64,000 nucleotides of DNA from Azoarcus sp. CIB (lineage in GTDB: Bacteria > Pseudomonadota > Gammaproteobacteria > Burkholderiales > Rhodocyclaceae), in contig NZ_CP011072.1 of assembly GCF_001190925.1 (NCBI RefSeq), positions 1,240,001-1,304,000 of the forward strand, read 5' to 3'. The number at the start of each line of letters is the position of its first letter. Positions within the stretch are counted from its first letter, which is position 1. Shown here piece by piece: positions 44,701-53,092 of the stretch. The position numbers were made by a program, and so were the translations under genes. The notes below the pieces were generated by a model. It ran no database searches. It was not told the DNA's origin and saw only the letters and a list, made by a program, of their open reading frames with translations.

Positions 44701-46472
44701 AATACTGGTCCGCGTTGCACCTGGCGGAGCTGCTGCTTCTGGTTGCGCCTGAGGACATGCCAACGCTTGCGGGCCTGCGCACCGGCACCAAGCTTGAGAG
44801 CTACGAGGAGATTGCCAATACCTTCTGCCTGCAGCTTGAAATCCTACATATGCCCGTGGAGCAACAGCTCGAACACCTGCTCAACGCGGGCGAGTATCGT
44901 GCGACGCTTGACCTCCAGGAGGTCTTGCGACCAGCAAGCGCTGAGCATTTGGGCAAGTTCCTCGAGAAGCACCAGCCGTCGCCTAGGGCGGAGCGCATCG
45001 TCCTTGAAGTGATGGCGCAGCAGCAAACGAAGGATGCCGCGGCGCTGGCCGAGAAGTTGCTGCACACGCTCGACAGCGAGGATGAGGAGCTCAGGAACAT
45101 CAGCTTTATGGCGCTCTCACTGTGCGCCCCGGAGGTGTGTGGACAGCGCCTGCTCTCCAAGAACTGGAAGGCCGATGCAGCGGATGCCTTTGCTTCGCAC
45201 TATGGCAGCGATGCAGTCGCGCGTGCTTCCAAGACCTTCAGCTTTGAAGACGTGCAGGCGCTCATCGCGCCGTGGCGCTGGCTGGATACAGCTGTGTCGC
45301 GTGGTAGTCAGCCCCTGGAGCTGCAATCCGTATCCGTCTCTCTCGTCCGGCTGGTGTTGAGCGCTGCTGGTGAAATCGCTGAGCCGCCAGGTGAACTCTC
45401 CATGCGTAGTCCGGAAATGGGGGGGCTGCCCAGCATCGGCATCAGAGAGTCAAAGCACCAGGAGACTTCGGAGCGCGAATTCTTTCGCGCGATGGGCGAG
45501 AGTGCAGAGGCAGCCAACCGCCGGATGGAGGAACTCTCCAAGGCAGCGGCTGCTAGCATCCGAAAGATTCGCGCGAGCGGCTACAGCTTCTACTTGCAGT
45601 CGTTCGAAGTCTCTGCAGTAAGAGCGGCGTACAACTGCGCGCCGGCAGAGTGGAATAAGCTGTTGGATGGGGGGCAAGACAAAACATCGGATTTTGTGAA
45701 GCGCGTACGTTCAGCCGAGGGGCTATACATGGCCCTTTGCGAGGTGATGCTGGAGGTTGCTCCTGCTCAAGGTGCAGTACTGTGGGAGGCCTTGGCTAGC
45801 GTCGTGCGAACCAAGATGAAGGGAACCGCCGGAATCTCGGAGTTCATTCACATGGTGTTCAGGGCGCCAGATTCGCCTGAGGTCGAGAAGCTGCGGGAGT
45901 CCCTCACCGCGTTCGCTCTGACCAGCACGGACTTGGCAATCCTGGACACTGTCATCGCTGCCCAGGTCAATAGCTGCGATGGTTGGCTCGACAAGCTCAT
46001 CCAGCAGGATCAGGCGTCTGCGTACCAGTGGCGGCGAAAGCGCGGGCTGATGCTTGATGCTTTGCGTTCTTACCCGGACCCTCAGACGTTGGACTGGCCG
46101 TTCGGACTAAAGGTGACCTCCATCGAGTCGCTCGCGAGTCGCATGGCCAAGTGGCACAACAGAGGAGCTTTGGCCCGCATGTGGTGGTCCAGGTTCATAC
46201 AGGCGGTCGACGCTCCCAGCGCTTTTGCTGCGTGGAAGGTGTTCCTGACTTGCGCCGATCGGCGCGCCTACGTGTGGATGAAGAAGGAAGCGGAGAGCGC
46301 GTTCAAGGATTCGGAGCTGGACCGTCTTCGCAAACTGCACGTTCGGATGAACTGCAGTCAGCTTGAGAGAAACCTCTCCGCGCGTGAGGAGAAGACTAAC
46401 GGCCTAAACAACCATCTCTTCGGACGAGAGGCACCGGCGCATTGGCTTGAGATGGACGCCATTGCCAGTTGA
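41757..46472 (+). CDS. Giant Avs-like STAND NTPase with N-terminal PD-(D/E)XK nuclease
   Basis: 1571 aa. N-terminal nuclease-like domain: E31, then D59-x13-E73-C-K75 (GADAGTAGLR, RIECKRYQES), a complete PD-(D/E)XK core as in Mrr/Cap4-type effectors. P-loop GLEGVGKT (263-270) and Walker B FFLFLDGLN (about 345-353, Asp350) follow. The long C-terminal part (about 500-1571) is helical and repeat-like. An effector-STAND-sensor order and this size are typical of Avs anti-phage sensors. The start is backed by AGGAGGGG. The stop codon directly abuts a decayed IS3-type end, so the last residues may be altered. Base composition is lower in GC than the core genes. Confidence 0.75.
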   Translation: MASRKSAATATNPQLDLLKSELETHDDSVFEHLSAHLISRLLGDVAITVSKSGHQVGADAGTAGLRGRRLRIECKRYQESTGLRSRDLAGEVAEAADDDELLEAWILMATKKVKENERRLAWRQGQKNGIAVIVIDWTPPASGAGICSLAALCATWPEVVEQHLSKTAADAARALAPLVGPAVDNLRKDIEVWNIGYKSLRESSHKHLKSIWESRRQSRAYLGQDAAGGEAGVHLISRKGPLKELTSWWNAPSKLEAPVAVTGLEGVGKTWAALDWARQSCDDLPIVLVVPSGAFAKNYDVSVGGIQELLANTLKEHTNSTLTDRYWRTRVTRLLTSPVTEGPTFFLFLDGLNQHPHTNWTGLAQTLQADVLLGRVRLLMTCRQSYFEQDLRRLSQIDPRPVEIPAHVYDDAEFEEVLRLHAMSKEQLHESLRQLARTPRLFPLVYRLKDNDALKSDATVHRLLFEYGRDVLEQRERSAFTPDDWAQWLADRARHHRERIKDTGVLAKPEPVKELESSLASPALTPEGVQRRLSELVDGHLFEKRKVGATTQVLLRNEAAVLGLALALLETLDNRGDDFDAQHAALEEWVEPVSAIDQTTEVLRAALSVISAGAGSDGEVKTDCLLVTWMNAQNPGRTYEQDAAVFGDALPRSMLAVVERSSSQARGAARQLAIRSLRMLPRTRAEDWQFIERRLVHWAGWFYVPRPDKIADTTHFAQRDHDQIVERIGTAQPGEKLVLGVRLQLDYQHLGDPASAIPGILEGHDLTQFPEIFRTAAVREAAQVGGFGKIWAGFHWLASIASADEQKTREFLWRLADAMLATRAEPGVHSRLCNRAAALLLRVGGEESMEKRASEVDETFGAAWKYEDDYEKDPAHSFIEPERRHLEAILATEDLPVWRRLEKVNDFLSDPTVSMPEDILRALALSLDAQTFEGVRQGMHHTSEDHQWEKLQPVAARFLPEKFSEASRRHLQALAARRGEQKYWSALHLAELLLLVAPEDMPTLAGLRTGTKLESYEEIANTFCLQLEILHMPVEQQLEHLLNAGEYRATLDLQEVLRPASAEHLGKFLEKHQPSPRAERIVLEVMAQQQTKDAAALAEKLLHTLDSEDEELRNISFMALSLCAPEVCGQRLLSKNWKADAADAFASHYGSDAVARASKTFSFEDVQALIAPWRWLDTAVSRGSQPLELQSVSVSLVRLVLSAAGEIAEPPGELSMRSPEMGGLPSIGIRESKHQETSEREFFRAMGESAEAANRRMEELSKAAAASIRKIRASGYSFYLQSFEVSAVRAAYNCAPAEWNKLLDGGQDKTSDFVKRVRSAEGLYMALCEVMLEVAPAQGAVLWEALASVVRTKMKGTAGISEFIHMVFRAPDSPEVEKLRESLTAFALTSTDLAILDTVIAAQVNSCDGWLDKLIQQDQASAYQWRRKRGLMLDALRSYPDPQTLDWPFGLKVTSIESLASRMAKWHNRGALARMWWSRFIQAVDAPSAFAAWKVFLTCADRRAYVWMKKEAESAFKDSELDRLRKLHVRMNCSQLERNLSAREEKTNGLNNHLFGREAPAHWLEMDAIAS

Positions 46473-46535
46473 GGACCGCCCCGCGTTTTAGGCGGTCTGT
46501 GAACTGGACAGGACATATCGACAGGGAGGTTGTCA

Positions 46536-46610
46536 ATGACTGATCAAGTGACTAGGAACAACCACTACGCCCGAGAACTGCGCAAAGCCAATGAAATCCT
46601 GAAGCTTGCC
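46536..46610 (+). pseudogene. IS3-family orfA remnant (left part), interrupted by nested IS
   Basis: Encodes 25 codons ending in the coiled-coil-like ARELRKANEILKLA. The normal N-terminal HTH of IS3 OrfA is missing. The frame resumes exactly at 47857 (SAFFAQAELDRRFKS, stop at 47904) after the nested element, once one copy of the GCC duplication is removed. Confidence 0.75.
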
Positions 46611-46660
46611 TGAATCGCCCCGGGTTTCCTAGACACCCTTTTGCCTCACAATGAGGCGTC

Positions 46661-46963
46661 ATGGAGGTGTTGATGGAAACGAAGAAGGCGCAGCAGCGCT
46701 TCACCGAAGAGTTCAAGATCGAAGCGGTCAAGCAGGTAACCGAGCGGGGGCATGCGGTTGCCGAAGTGGCGGTACGGCTCGGCGTGAGCGCCCATAGCCT
46801 TTACACCTGGATCAAGCGCTATTCCGTTCCCGCGGAGCAGCGCGCCCAGCACGACGGCCAAGCCGACGAGATCCGGCGCCTGAAGGCCGAGCTGCGGCGC
46901 GTGACCGAGGAGCGCGACATCCTAAAAAAGGCCGCCGCGTACTTTGCCAAGCAGTCCGGGTGA
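46661..46963 (+). CDS. IS3-family transposase OrfA
   Basis: 100 aa with HTH (EFKIEAVKQVTERGHAVAEVAVRLGVSAHSLYTWIKRY) and a C-terminal leucine-zipper-like segment (EIRRLKAELRRVTEERDILKKAAAYFAK). A slippery heptamer A-AAA-AAG (46923-46929), in the zero frame CTA AAA AAG, allows -1 frameshifting into orfB, whose frame is open across the site. An internal ATG at 46673 is an alternative start. Confidence 0.92.
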   Translation: MEVLMETKKAQQRFTEEFKIEAVKQVTERGHAVAEVAVRLGVSAHSLYTWIKRYSVPAEQRAQHDGQADEIRRLKAELRRVTEERDILKKAAAYFAKQSG

Positions 46964-47835
46964 AGTACGCCTTCATCGACGCTCACGCGGCGCAGTACCC
47001 GGTGCGTCGCCTGTGTTCGACGATGGCGGTGCATCCAAGCGGCTACTACGCGTGGAAGCAGGAGCCCACCTCTGAGCGTTCAAACAACGACCAGCGGGTC
47101 GGTGCGCTCATCACGCAATGCTGGGAAGCCAGCGGTCGCGTCTATGGCTATCGCAAGATCCGCAACGATCTGCACGACATGGGCGAGCCGTGTGGCAAGC
47201 ATCGCGTGGCGCGGTTGATGCGCTTGGCGGGCCTGCGCTCGCACACCGGCTACGGGCGCCGTCCCGGTCGCTACGGTGGACGGCCTGCGGTGGTCGCCCC
47301 GAATCTGCTCGAGCGGCAGTTCGCTCCGAGCGGACCGAACAAGAGCTGGGTGACCGACATCACCTACATCCGAACACATGAGGGGTGGCTGTACCTTTGT
47401 GCGGTGCTCGATCTGTTCTCCCGCCAGGTCATTGGTTGGTCGATGGGCGAGCGAATGACCAAGGAGCTGGCGTTGAACGCCTTGCTGATGGCGGTGTGGC
47501 GGCGCAAACCCACCGAGGAGGTGGTGGTGCATTCGGATCAGGGCAGCCAGTTCAGCAGCCACGACTGGCAAGACTTTCTGAAGGCGCACCGCTTGGTGCC
47601 GAGCATGAGCCGGCGCGGCAACTGCCACGACAACGCGGTCGCCGAAAGTTTCTTTCAGCTCCTGAAGCGCGAGCGGATCAAGCGAAAGATCTACACGGAT
47701 CGGGCACAGGCGCGCTCCGATGTGTTCGATTACATCGAGCTTTTCTACAACCCGCGACGACGCCACGGTTTCACCAACCAGCTCTCGCCGGTAGAGTTCG
47801 AGCGGCAGTATTTTTTGAAGAACGGGACCGTCTAG
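46960..47835 (+). CDS. IS3-family transposase OrfB (DDE)
   Basis: 291 aa rve-type integrase core: first Asp in SWVTDITYIRTHEGWLYLC, second in VVHSDQGSQFSS, Glu in NCHDNAVAESFFQLLKRE. It overlaps orfA by 4 bp and lies in the -1 frame, so the active enzyme is the OrfAB fusion. Confidence 0.95.
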   Translation: MKYAFIDAHAAQYPVRRLCSTMAVHPSGYYAWKQEPTSERSNNDQRVGALITQCWEASGRVYGYRKIRNDLHDMGEPCGKHRVARLMRLAGLRSHTGYGRRPGRYGGRPAVVAPNLLERQFAPSGPNKSWVTDITYIRTHEGWLYLCAVLDLFSRQVIGWSMGERMTKELALNALLMAVWRRKPTEEVVVHSDQGSQFSSHDWQDFLKAHRLVPSMSRRGNCHDNAVAESFFQLLKRERIKRKIYTDRAQARSDVFDYIELFYNPRRRHGFTNQLSPVEFERQYFLKNGTV

Positions 47836-47897
47836 AAAACCCGGGTCGATTCAGCCAGTGCGTTTTTCGCCCAGGCGGAGCTCGACCGCCGATTCAA

Positions 47898-48809
47898 GTC
47901 CTGAGGTCTTTCGTCGACGCGCATCGTGATGCTTTCGGGGTCGAGCCGATCTGCAGGCAATTGCAGATCGCCCCGTCCGGCTACCGGCGTCATGTCGCCC
48001 TGCAGCGCAACCCTGAACGACGCAGCCCGAGGGTGCAGCGTGATGAAGCGTTGATTCCCGAGATCGAACGCGTCTGGCAAGCTAACCTGCAGGTTTATGG
48101 TGCCGACAAAGTCTGGCGGCAACTGAACCGGGAAGGTGTCGCGGTGGCCCGCTGCACGGTCGAGCGGCTCATGCGCCGTCAGGGTTTGCGGGGTGTCGTG
48201 CGCGGCAAGGTCGTGCGCACCACGATCAGCGACAGCAAGGCGGTGTGTCCGCTGGATCGGGTCAATCGGCAGTTCAAGGCCGATCGTCCCAACCAGTTGT
48301 GGGTCTCGGACTTCACCTATGTCTCGACCTGGCAAGGCTGGCTTTATGTGGCCTTCGTCATCGACGTCTTTGCCCGACGCATCGTGGGCTGGCGCGTGAG
48401 CAGTTCCATGCACACGGACTTCGTGCTCGATGCGCTGGAACAGGCGCTGTACGCCCGCCAACCAAGTCCCGAAGAAGCCCTGATCCACCACTCCGACAGA
48501 GGCTCGCAGTACGTCTCGATCCGCTACAGCGAGCGGCTGGCCGAGGCGGGGATTGAGCCATCAGTGGGTAGCAAGGGCGACAGCTATGACAATGCTCTGG
48601 CAGAGACGATCAATGGTTTGTACAAGGCAGAGATGATCCACCGGCGAGCGCCTTGGAAAACCAAGGAATCCGTGGAGTTGGCAACGCTGGAATGGGTGTC
48701 CTGGTTTAACCACCACAGGCTGCTCGAACCCATCGGGTATATCCCGCCCGCAGAAGCTGAGGCAAACTACTACAGGCAACTCGCCCGTCAGGCCGCCATC
48801 GCGGCCTGA
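47898..48809 (+). CDS. IS3-family transposase OrfB of the interrupted element
   Basis: About 303 residues beginning around VLRSFVDAHRDAFGVEPICRQL. Full DDE core: LWVSDFTYVSTWQGWLYVAFV, LIHHSDRGSQYVS and SYDNALAETINGLYKAE. No good start codon is seen, as expected for an orfB made by frameshifting from orfA. Because its orfA is split, this copy is probably not expressed as an active transposase. The upstream part of the open frame (before 47857) belongs to the nested element and is not coding here. Confidence 0.8.
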   Translation, partial: VLRSFVDAHRDAFGVEPICRQLQIAPSGYRRHVALQRNPERRSPRVQRDEALIPEIERVWQANLQVYGADKVWRQLNREGVAVARCTVERLMRRQGLRGVVRGKVVRTTISDSKAVCPLDRVNRQFKADRPNQLWVSDFTYVSTWQGWLYVAFVIDVFARRIVGWRVSSSMHTDFVLDALEQALYARQPSPEEALIHHSDRGSQYVSIRYSERLAEAGIEPSVGSKGDSYDNALAETINGLYKAEMIHRRAPWKTKESVELATLEWVSWFNHHRLLEPIGYIPPAEAEANYYRQLARQAAIAA

Positions 48810-49204
48810 CTTAAACCAACCGGCCTCCACGGAACCCGGGGCGATTCAGTATCGGTTGGGAGACCGCTTTCTGAGTGCTGCAGACCTTGGCAGAGACGGT
48901 TCGCTGCACGAGTAACTGGTGGGCCGCTTCAGGCCGGACAGAGACCTCGGCACGTCGCTGGCCAACGTCTGGTGCGGATTCCGACCCAACGTGACCGCTG
49001 ATTCCGAGAAGGGTGTGACCGGTGTTTCCGGGATGGTGACCGCGGATTCCGATTTGATCGTGACCGATTTGGGCGGTCGTCGGAATGACCGGTCACGTTG
49101 TCGGAATCGCCGGTCACGATCAGATCGGAACGGGTGTATGCAGCAGGCGTGGCAACGTCGTTTATCAGGCCGGCTACCCTCGCGCGCTTTGCGCGGAGAC
49201 GGGG

Positions 49205-50767
49205 ATGCCGGCGGAGCGGATTGCCATGCACAAGATCAGGGAGCTGTTACGGCTCAAGTACGACTGCGCGCTCTCGCATGAGCGCATCGCCCGCGCGCTG
49301 TCGATTTCGAAGGGGGTGGTCGCCAAGTATGTGAAGGCGGCCGAGGCGAGCGGACGGGCGTGGGCCGAGTTGTCGGCGGCCGACGAGGCGCAGCTGCGCG
49401 GGTGGCTCGGCGGGACGATGCGCCCACGCGGGGCGACGGCGGGCTACGTGCCGCCGGACCTGGCGGCGGTGCATCAGGGACTGAAGAAGAAGAGCGTCAC
49501 GCTCGCGCTGCTGTGGGAAGAGTACGTGCAGGCGGCCGACGGGCCGAGCTACCATTATTCGCGCTTTTGCGACCTGTACCGCGCTTTTGCTCGCAGCCTG
49601 AAGCGCTCGATGCGCCAAGTGCACCGCGCCGGCGAGAAACTCTTCATCGACTACGCCGGCGACACGGTGCCGATTGTTGATGCCGGCACCGGCGAGATTT
49701 CCCGCGCGCAGGTCTTCGTCGCGGTACTCGGGGCCTCGAGCTACACCTTCGCCTGTGCCACGGCGACGCAGTCGCAGGCGGACTGGCTGGGGTCGTTGGC
49801 GAAGGCGCTGACCTTCATCGGTGGCGTGCCTGAACTCGTCGTGCCCGACAATACCCGCTCGCTGGTCGGGCAGGCCGACCGCTACGAGCCGCAACTGCAA
49901 CGCACGACCGCCGAATTCGCGGCGCACTACGGCGTGGCGATCCTGCCCGCGCGCCCTTACAAGCCACAGGACAAGGCCAAGGTCGAGGTTGGCGTGCAGA
50001 TCGTGCAGCGCTGGATTCTGGCGCGGCTGCGGCATCGGCGTTTCTTCTCACTGGTCGAGTTGAACGAGGCGATCGCCGCGCTGATCGAGCCGTTGAACAC
50101 GCGCCCCTTTCGCCGCCTGCCGGGCTGCCGCCGCGAAGCGTTCGAGACGCTCGACCGCCCGGCGCTGCGCGCGTTGCCGGCCACGCCCTTCCAGTTCGCC
50201 CAGTGGAAGCGGGCCAAGCCCAACATCGATTACCACGTCGAGTTCGACGGGCATTACTACAGCGTGCCCTATGCGCTCGCCGGCCAAGCGGTGGAGCTGC
50301 GCATCACCGCGAGCAGCATCGAATGCCTCGCCGCCGGCAGGCGCGTGGCCGTGCATGCGAGAAGCCACCGGCACGGTGCCTTCACCACGCTCACCGAACA
50401 CATGCCCGCCTCGCACCAGGCACACCGTCAGTGGTCGCCCGGCAAACTCGTCGGCTGGGGCGCGACGGTCGGACCGCACACCGAGCAGGTGGTCCTCCAC
50501 CAACTCGAACGCATGCCGCACCCCGAGCAGGGCTACCGCGCCTGTCTCGGGCTGATGCGCCTCGGTCGTCAATACGGCAACGAACGCCTCGAGGCCGCGG
50601 CCACCCGCGCAGTGACGCTGGGCGCGATGCGTTACCGCAGTGTCGCCTCCATCCTCAAGAGCGGGCTTGACCGGGCACCGCTACCCACCCCCGCCGCCGC
50701 TAGCCAAACCGAACTGGCGCTCCCCGCCGCGCACGAGAACCTGCGCGGCGCGCACTACTACCACTGA
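49205..50767 (+). CDS. istA: IS21-family transposase IstA
   Basis: 520 aa from [20 protein letters not shown]-terminal HTH ([25 protein letters not shown]), DDE core ([36 protein letters not shown]) and Mu-like C-terminal domain with [18 protein letters not shown]. An earlier in-frame start lies inside the terminal-repeat region and is unlikely. istB follows 22 bp later. Confidence 0.93.
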   Translation: MPAERIAMHKIRELLRLKYDCALSHERIARALSISKGVVAKYVKAAEASGRAWAELSAADEAQLRGWLGGTMRPRGATAGYVPPDLAAVHQGLKKKSVTLALLWEEYVQAADGPSYHYSRFCDLYRAFARSLKRSMRQVHRAGEKLFIDYAGDTVPIVDAGTGEISRAQVFVAVLGASSYTFACATATQSQADWLGSLAKALTFIGGVPELVVPDNTRSLVGQADRYEPQLQRTTAEFAAHYGVAILPARPYKPQDKAKVEVGVQIVQRWILARLRHRRFFSLVELNEAIAALIEPLNTRPFRRLPGCRREAFETLDRPALRALPATPFQFAQWKRAKPNIDYHVEFDGHYYSVPYALAGQAVELRITASSIECLAAGRRVAVHARSHRHGAFTTLTEHMPASHQAHRQWSPGKLVGWGATVGPHTEQVVLHQLERMPHPEQGYRACLGLMRLGRQYGNERLEAAATRAVTLGAMRYRSVASILKSGLDRAPLPTPAAASQTELALPAAHENLRGAHYYH

Positions 50768-50789
50768 TTCCACCCACCGGAGAACATCG

Positions 50790-51524
50790 ATGCTGATGCA
50801 ACACAGCCTGCAACAACTGCGCGCCCTGCGCCTGGAAGGCATGGCGCACGCCTTCGAAGAACAGCTCACCCAGCCCGCCATCGCCGCGCTCAGTTTCGAG
50901 GAGCGCTTCGCCCAGCTCATCGATCGCGAGATCCTGTTGCGCGATGGCAAACGCATCGACCGGCTGCTCAAAGCGGCCCGCATCAAGGCCGCTGCCGCCT
51001 GCCTGGAGGATGTCGACTACCGCGCCGGGCGCGGGCTCGAGCGCAGCCAGATCGCCGCGCTCGGAACTGGCCAGTGGATTCGCCACCACCAGAACTGCCT
51101 CATCACCGGACCGACCGGCAGTGGCAAGACCTGGCTCGCCTGCGCGCTCGCCAATGCTGCCTGCCGGCAGGGACTGTCGGCCTACTACGTGCGTCTGCCG
51201 CGGCTCTTCGAGGAACTGCGCATCGCGCACGCCGACGGCAGCTTCAGTCGGCGGCTGATGCAGCTCGCGCGCCTCGATCTGATCGTCATCGATGACTGGG
51301 GCCTGGCGGCGCCGTCGGCGCAAGAGCGCTCCGACCTGCTGGAGCTTCTGGACGATCGGGTCGGCACGCGTTCGACCGTGATCACCAGCCAGTTACCGAT
51401 CGAGCACTGGCACACCTATCTGGGCGATCCGACCTTCGCCGACGCCATCCTCGATCGCGTCGTGCACGCCGCGCACAAGTTCGCCCTCAAGGGCGAATCG
51501 ATGCGCAGAAAGGAAAAAGCATGA
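50790..51524 (+). CDS. istB: IS21-family helper ATPase IstB
   Basis: 244 aa DnaC-like AAA+ protein: P-loop GPTGSGKT, Walker [10 protein letters not shown], and [32 protein letters not shown]. It selects the target and activates IstA. Confidence 0.95.
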   Translation: MLMQHSLQQLRALRLEGMAHAFEEQLTQPAIAALSFEERFAQLIDREILLRDGKRIDRLLKAARIKAAAACLEDVDYRAGRGLERSQIAALGTGQWIRHHQNCLITGPTGSGKTWLACALANAACRQGLSAYYVRLPRLFEELRIAHADGSFSRRLMQLARLDLIVIDDWGLAAPSAQERSDLLELLDDRVGTRSTVITSQLPIEHWHTYLGDPTFADAILDRVVHAAHKFALKGESMRRKEKA

Positions 51525-51543
51525 GGCCGTGCGCGCGATACGC

Positions 51544-51604
51544 CTTACCCACAGGCGCCCGCCCGCCAGCGTATGAGGCGCGCTGGCGGTCGCCTGTGGA
51601 TAAG
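51544..51604. repeat. Long inverted repeat (hairpin) inside the right end of IS21
   Basis: Two nested stems: CTTACCCACAGGCG pairs with CGCCTGTGGATAAG (one mismatch, outer), and CCGCCAGCG with CGCTGGCGG (inner, 9-nt loop), with a 5-nt/1-nt bulge between. It lies 19 bp past istB and could terminate element transcription or form a cruciform. Confidence 0.8.
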
Positions 51605-51730
51605 CCTGCGCACTGCCCCCAATCGACCGTGATCGTGACCGACGCGGTTAGAATCTGAACCCCACGCTTGCGCGCAGACCCCACCGGTCACGTTCGTCGG
51701 TGCAGGCGGTCACGTTCGTCGGAATGCGCA

Positions 51731-52152
51731 GTCTGGAACACTTTCGAACCTGCCGCTCAAGGGCTCAATTGCCCCGAGCGCACCCAACGGCCGCTTCCGC
51801 GACGTTGGCTCTACCGACGAATGTCCGGTCTGGAAATGATCGTGCGTCCGCTGTGGCCGAGAACGAGGCGCTCAGCCTGAGGAGCTGACTGGCGGTTTGA
51901 AGATCAGGAAGCCGACTTCGACCGTGCAAACATCATCGGGCAGGTCACGGTCGGCTCCGGGCGTTGATCGATCAAGCACTGACGGACAACTCCGGCCGAC
52001 GAACTGCCCGCCACGAGTTTCCGACGATGTTGAGTGCTTGTGCGCAACGAGTGTGCGTTCCGCGCATCGCATTCCTAAATGTCGACGTCGGCAGCGACAT
52101 TGCCGGCCGCGAACAGCGAACGCGACCATTTGCCATAGTCTTGCGGCCCGCC
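51731..52152. other. Right edge of the accessory island, no gene seen
   Basis: 422 bp between IS21 and the last gene of the arx operon. Only short frames without recognisable features. No clear terminator for the leftward arx transcript was found. Confidence 0.4.
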
Positions 52153-53004
52153 TCATTCGTAACGTGATCCCTTGCGCGGCCCGGGCGGTGTGCCGCGCGA
52201 GTAGCCTCGGGCCTCGTCGCGCCGTTCCGGCGGGATTGCCAGGTGATCCGTGGACAGCCCCTTTTCGCGCAGTTTCCGGGCGATGAAGGCCATGTCCTCG
52301 GCCGTCACGCCGCGCATTGCGCGTTCGTGACGGGCCTTGCCGATGGCTCGGCGGGCGCGCAGTTCGGCGGGGGGCAGGCTTTCGGCGCAGGCATCGTGGG
52401 CGACGGCGGCGACGAGGACGCGCGTCAGCGGCAGCCACGGATTCGGGCCTGTGTCGGCGGATTCGAGGTCGCGGATGAAGGCCGGCAACCAGCGCGCGAC
52501 GGGGTCGTGGAGGAAATATTCGGGGTGCACCGGCGGCAGCGGTGTGCCGGCCTCCAGTGCTTGGGCGCTGCGCAGGTAGAGCAGGGCGACGAACTCGAGT
52601 TGCACCGATACATGGTCGGAGAGATCGTGGAAATCCGCGCCGCGTTCGACACCGCAGCTTCGATAGGCCTCATCCATTGCCGCGACGGTACCGCCGTTGA
52701 GCGCGCCGTCGAGGTAGCAGGCGGTGTTGATCTGTACCGTGCGCGGCGGTGTAACGAACAGCGCGCTGTAGCGCCCGAGCAGCGTCAGGTGGTCGGGGAT
52801 CGCGGCGATTGCGGCGCGGTAGTCCGCGAGCGCATCGGCGCAGGCGTAGCCGAGCGAGGCGGCGAGTTCCGCCAAGTCGTCTGCCAATGCGTCGCGCAGG
52901 CCGTCGAAGGCCTGCACTGTGTGCGGCGTGAGGAAGGCGCGCGCGAGGCACAGGTAGAACTCGCCGCGCTCGGTCAGGGATTCGATGTTGCGTGCGTCCA
53001 TCAT
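52153..53004 (-). CDS. arxD: TorD-family chaperone of the arx operon (ArxD)
   Basis: About 283 aa from MMDARNIESLTERGEFYLCLARAFLTP. All-helical TorD/DmsD fold with the conserved HPEYFLHDPVARWLPAFIRDL region. Such proteins fold and proof-read a Tat-exported molybdoenzyme before export; here the client is ArxA, which has a twin-arginine signal. An unusually long basic C-terminal tail (GYSRGTPPGPRKGSRYE) is present. Last gene of the leftward operon. Confidence 0.85.
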   Translation of the reverse strand: MMDARNIESLTERGEFYLCLARAFLTPHTVQAFDGLRDALADDLAELAASLGYACADALADYRAAIAAIPDHLTLLGRYSALFVTPPRTVQINTACYLDGALNGGTVAAMDEAYRSCGVERGADFHDLSDHVSVQLEFVALLYLRSAQALEAGTPLPPVHPEYFLHDPVARWLPAFIRDLESADTGPNPWLPLTRVLVAAVAHDACAESLPPAELRARRAIGKARHERAMRGVTAEDMAFIARKLREKGLSTDHLAIPPERRDEARGYSRGTPPGPRKGSRYE

Positions 53005-53092
53005 GCGGGCTTCCGGAAGGTGGCCGGGGGCGGGGAGAACGCGCCCGGCCGGGGAGCGGACCGGGGGCAAACCGGTCCGCCGGGAGAAGCGC

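Larger units (their letters stand above)
46611..47853 (+). mobile_element. Intact IS3-family insertion sequence
   Basis: 1243 bp bounded by imperfect inverted repeats: left TGAATCGCCCCGGGTTTCCT, right (reverse complement) TGAATCGACCCGGGTTTTCT, with only two mismatches over about 24 bp. It is flanked by a 3-bp direct repeat GCC (46608-46610 and 47854-47856), the usual IS3-group target duplication. It contains orfA and orfB with a frameshift signal, so it is probably still mobile. Confidence 0.92.
46473..48848 (+). mobile_element. Decayed IS3-family element interrupted by a second IS3 element
   Basis: The right end is an inverted-repeat-like sequence (rc TGAATCGCCCCGGGTTCC) at 48831-48848. The left end is only weakly similar (ACCGCCCCGCGTTTT near 46475-46490). 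Its orfA is short and split at 46610/47857 by the nested element; its orfB (47898-48809) is intact. Confidence 0.65.
48973..51730 (+). mobile_element. IS21-family insertion sequence
   Basis: 2758 bp. The left end TGCGGATTCCGACCCAACGT and the reverse complement of the right end TGCGCATTCCGACGAACGT form terminal inverted repeats; several GTGACCG-type internal repeats follow each end, as in IS21 multiple terminal repeats. A 6-bp direct repeat GTCTGG flanks it (48967-48972 and 51731-51736). It contains istA and istB, both intact. Confidence 0.9.

Noticed and set aside
51872-52438. Leftward open frame overlapping the arxD end
   Set aside because: Arg-rich out-of-frame translation of arxD for most of its length; the remaining part lies in featureless DNA.
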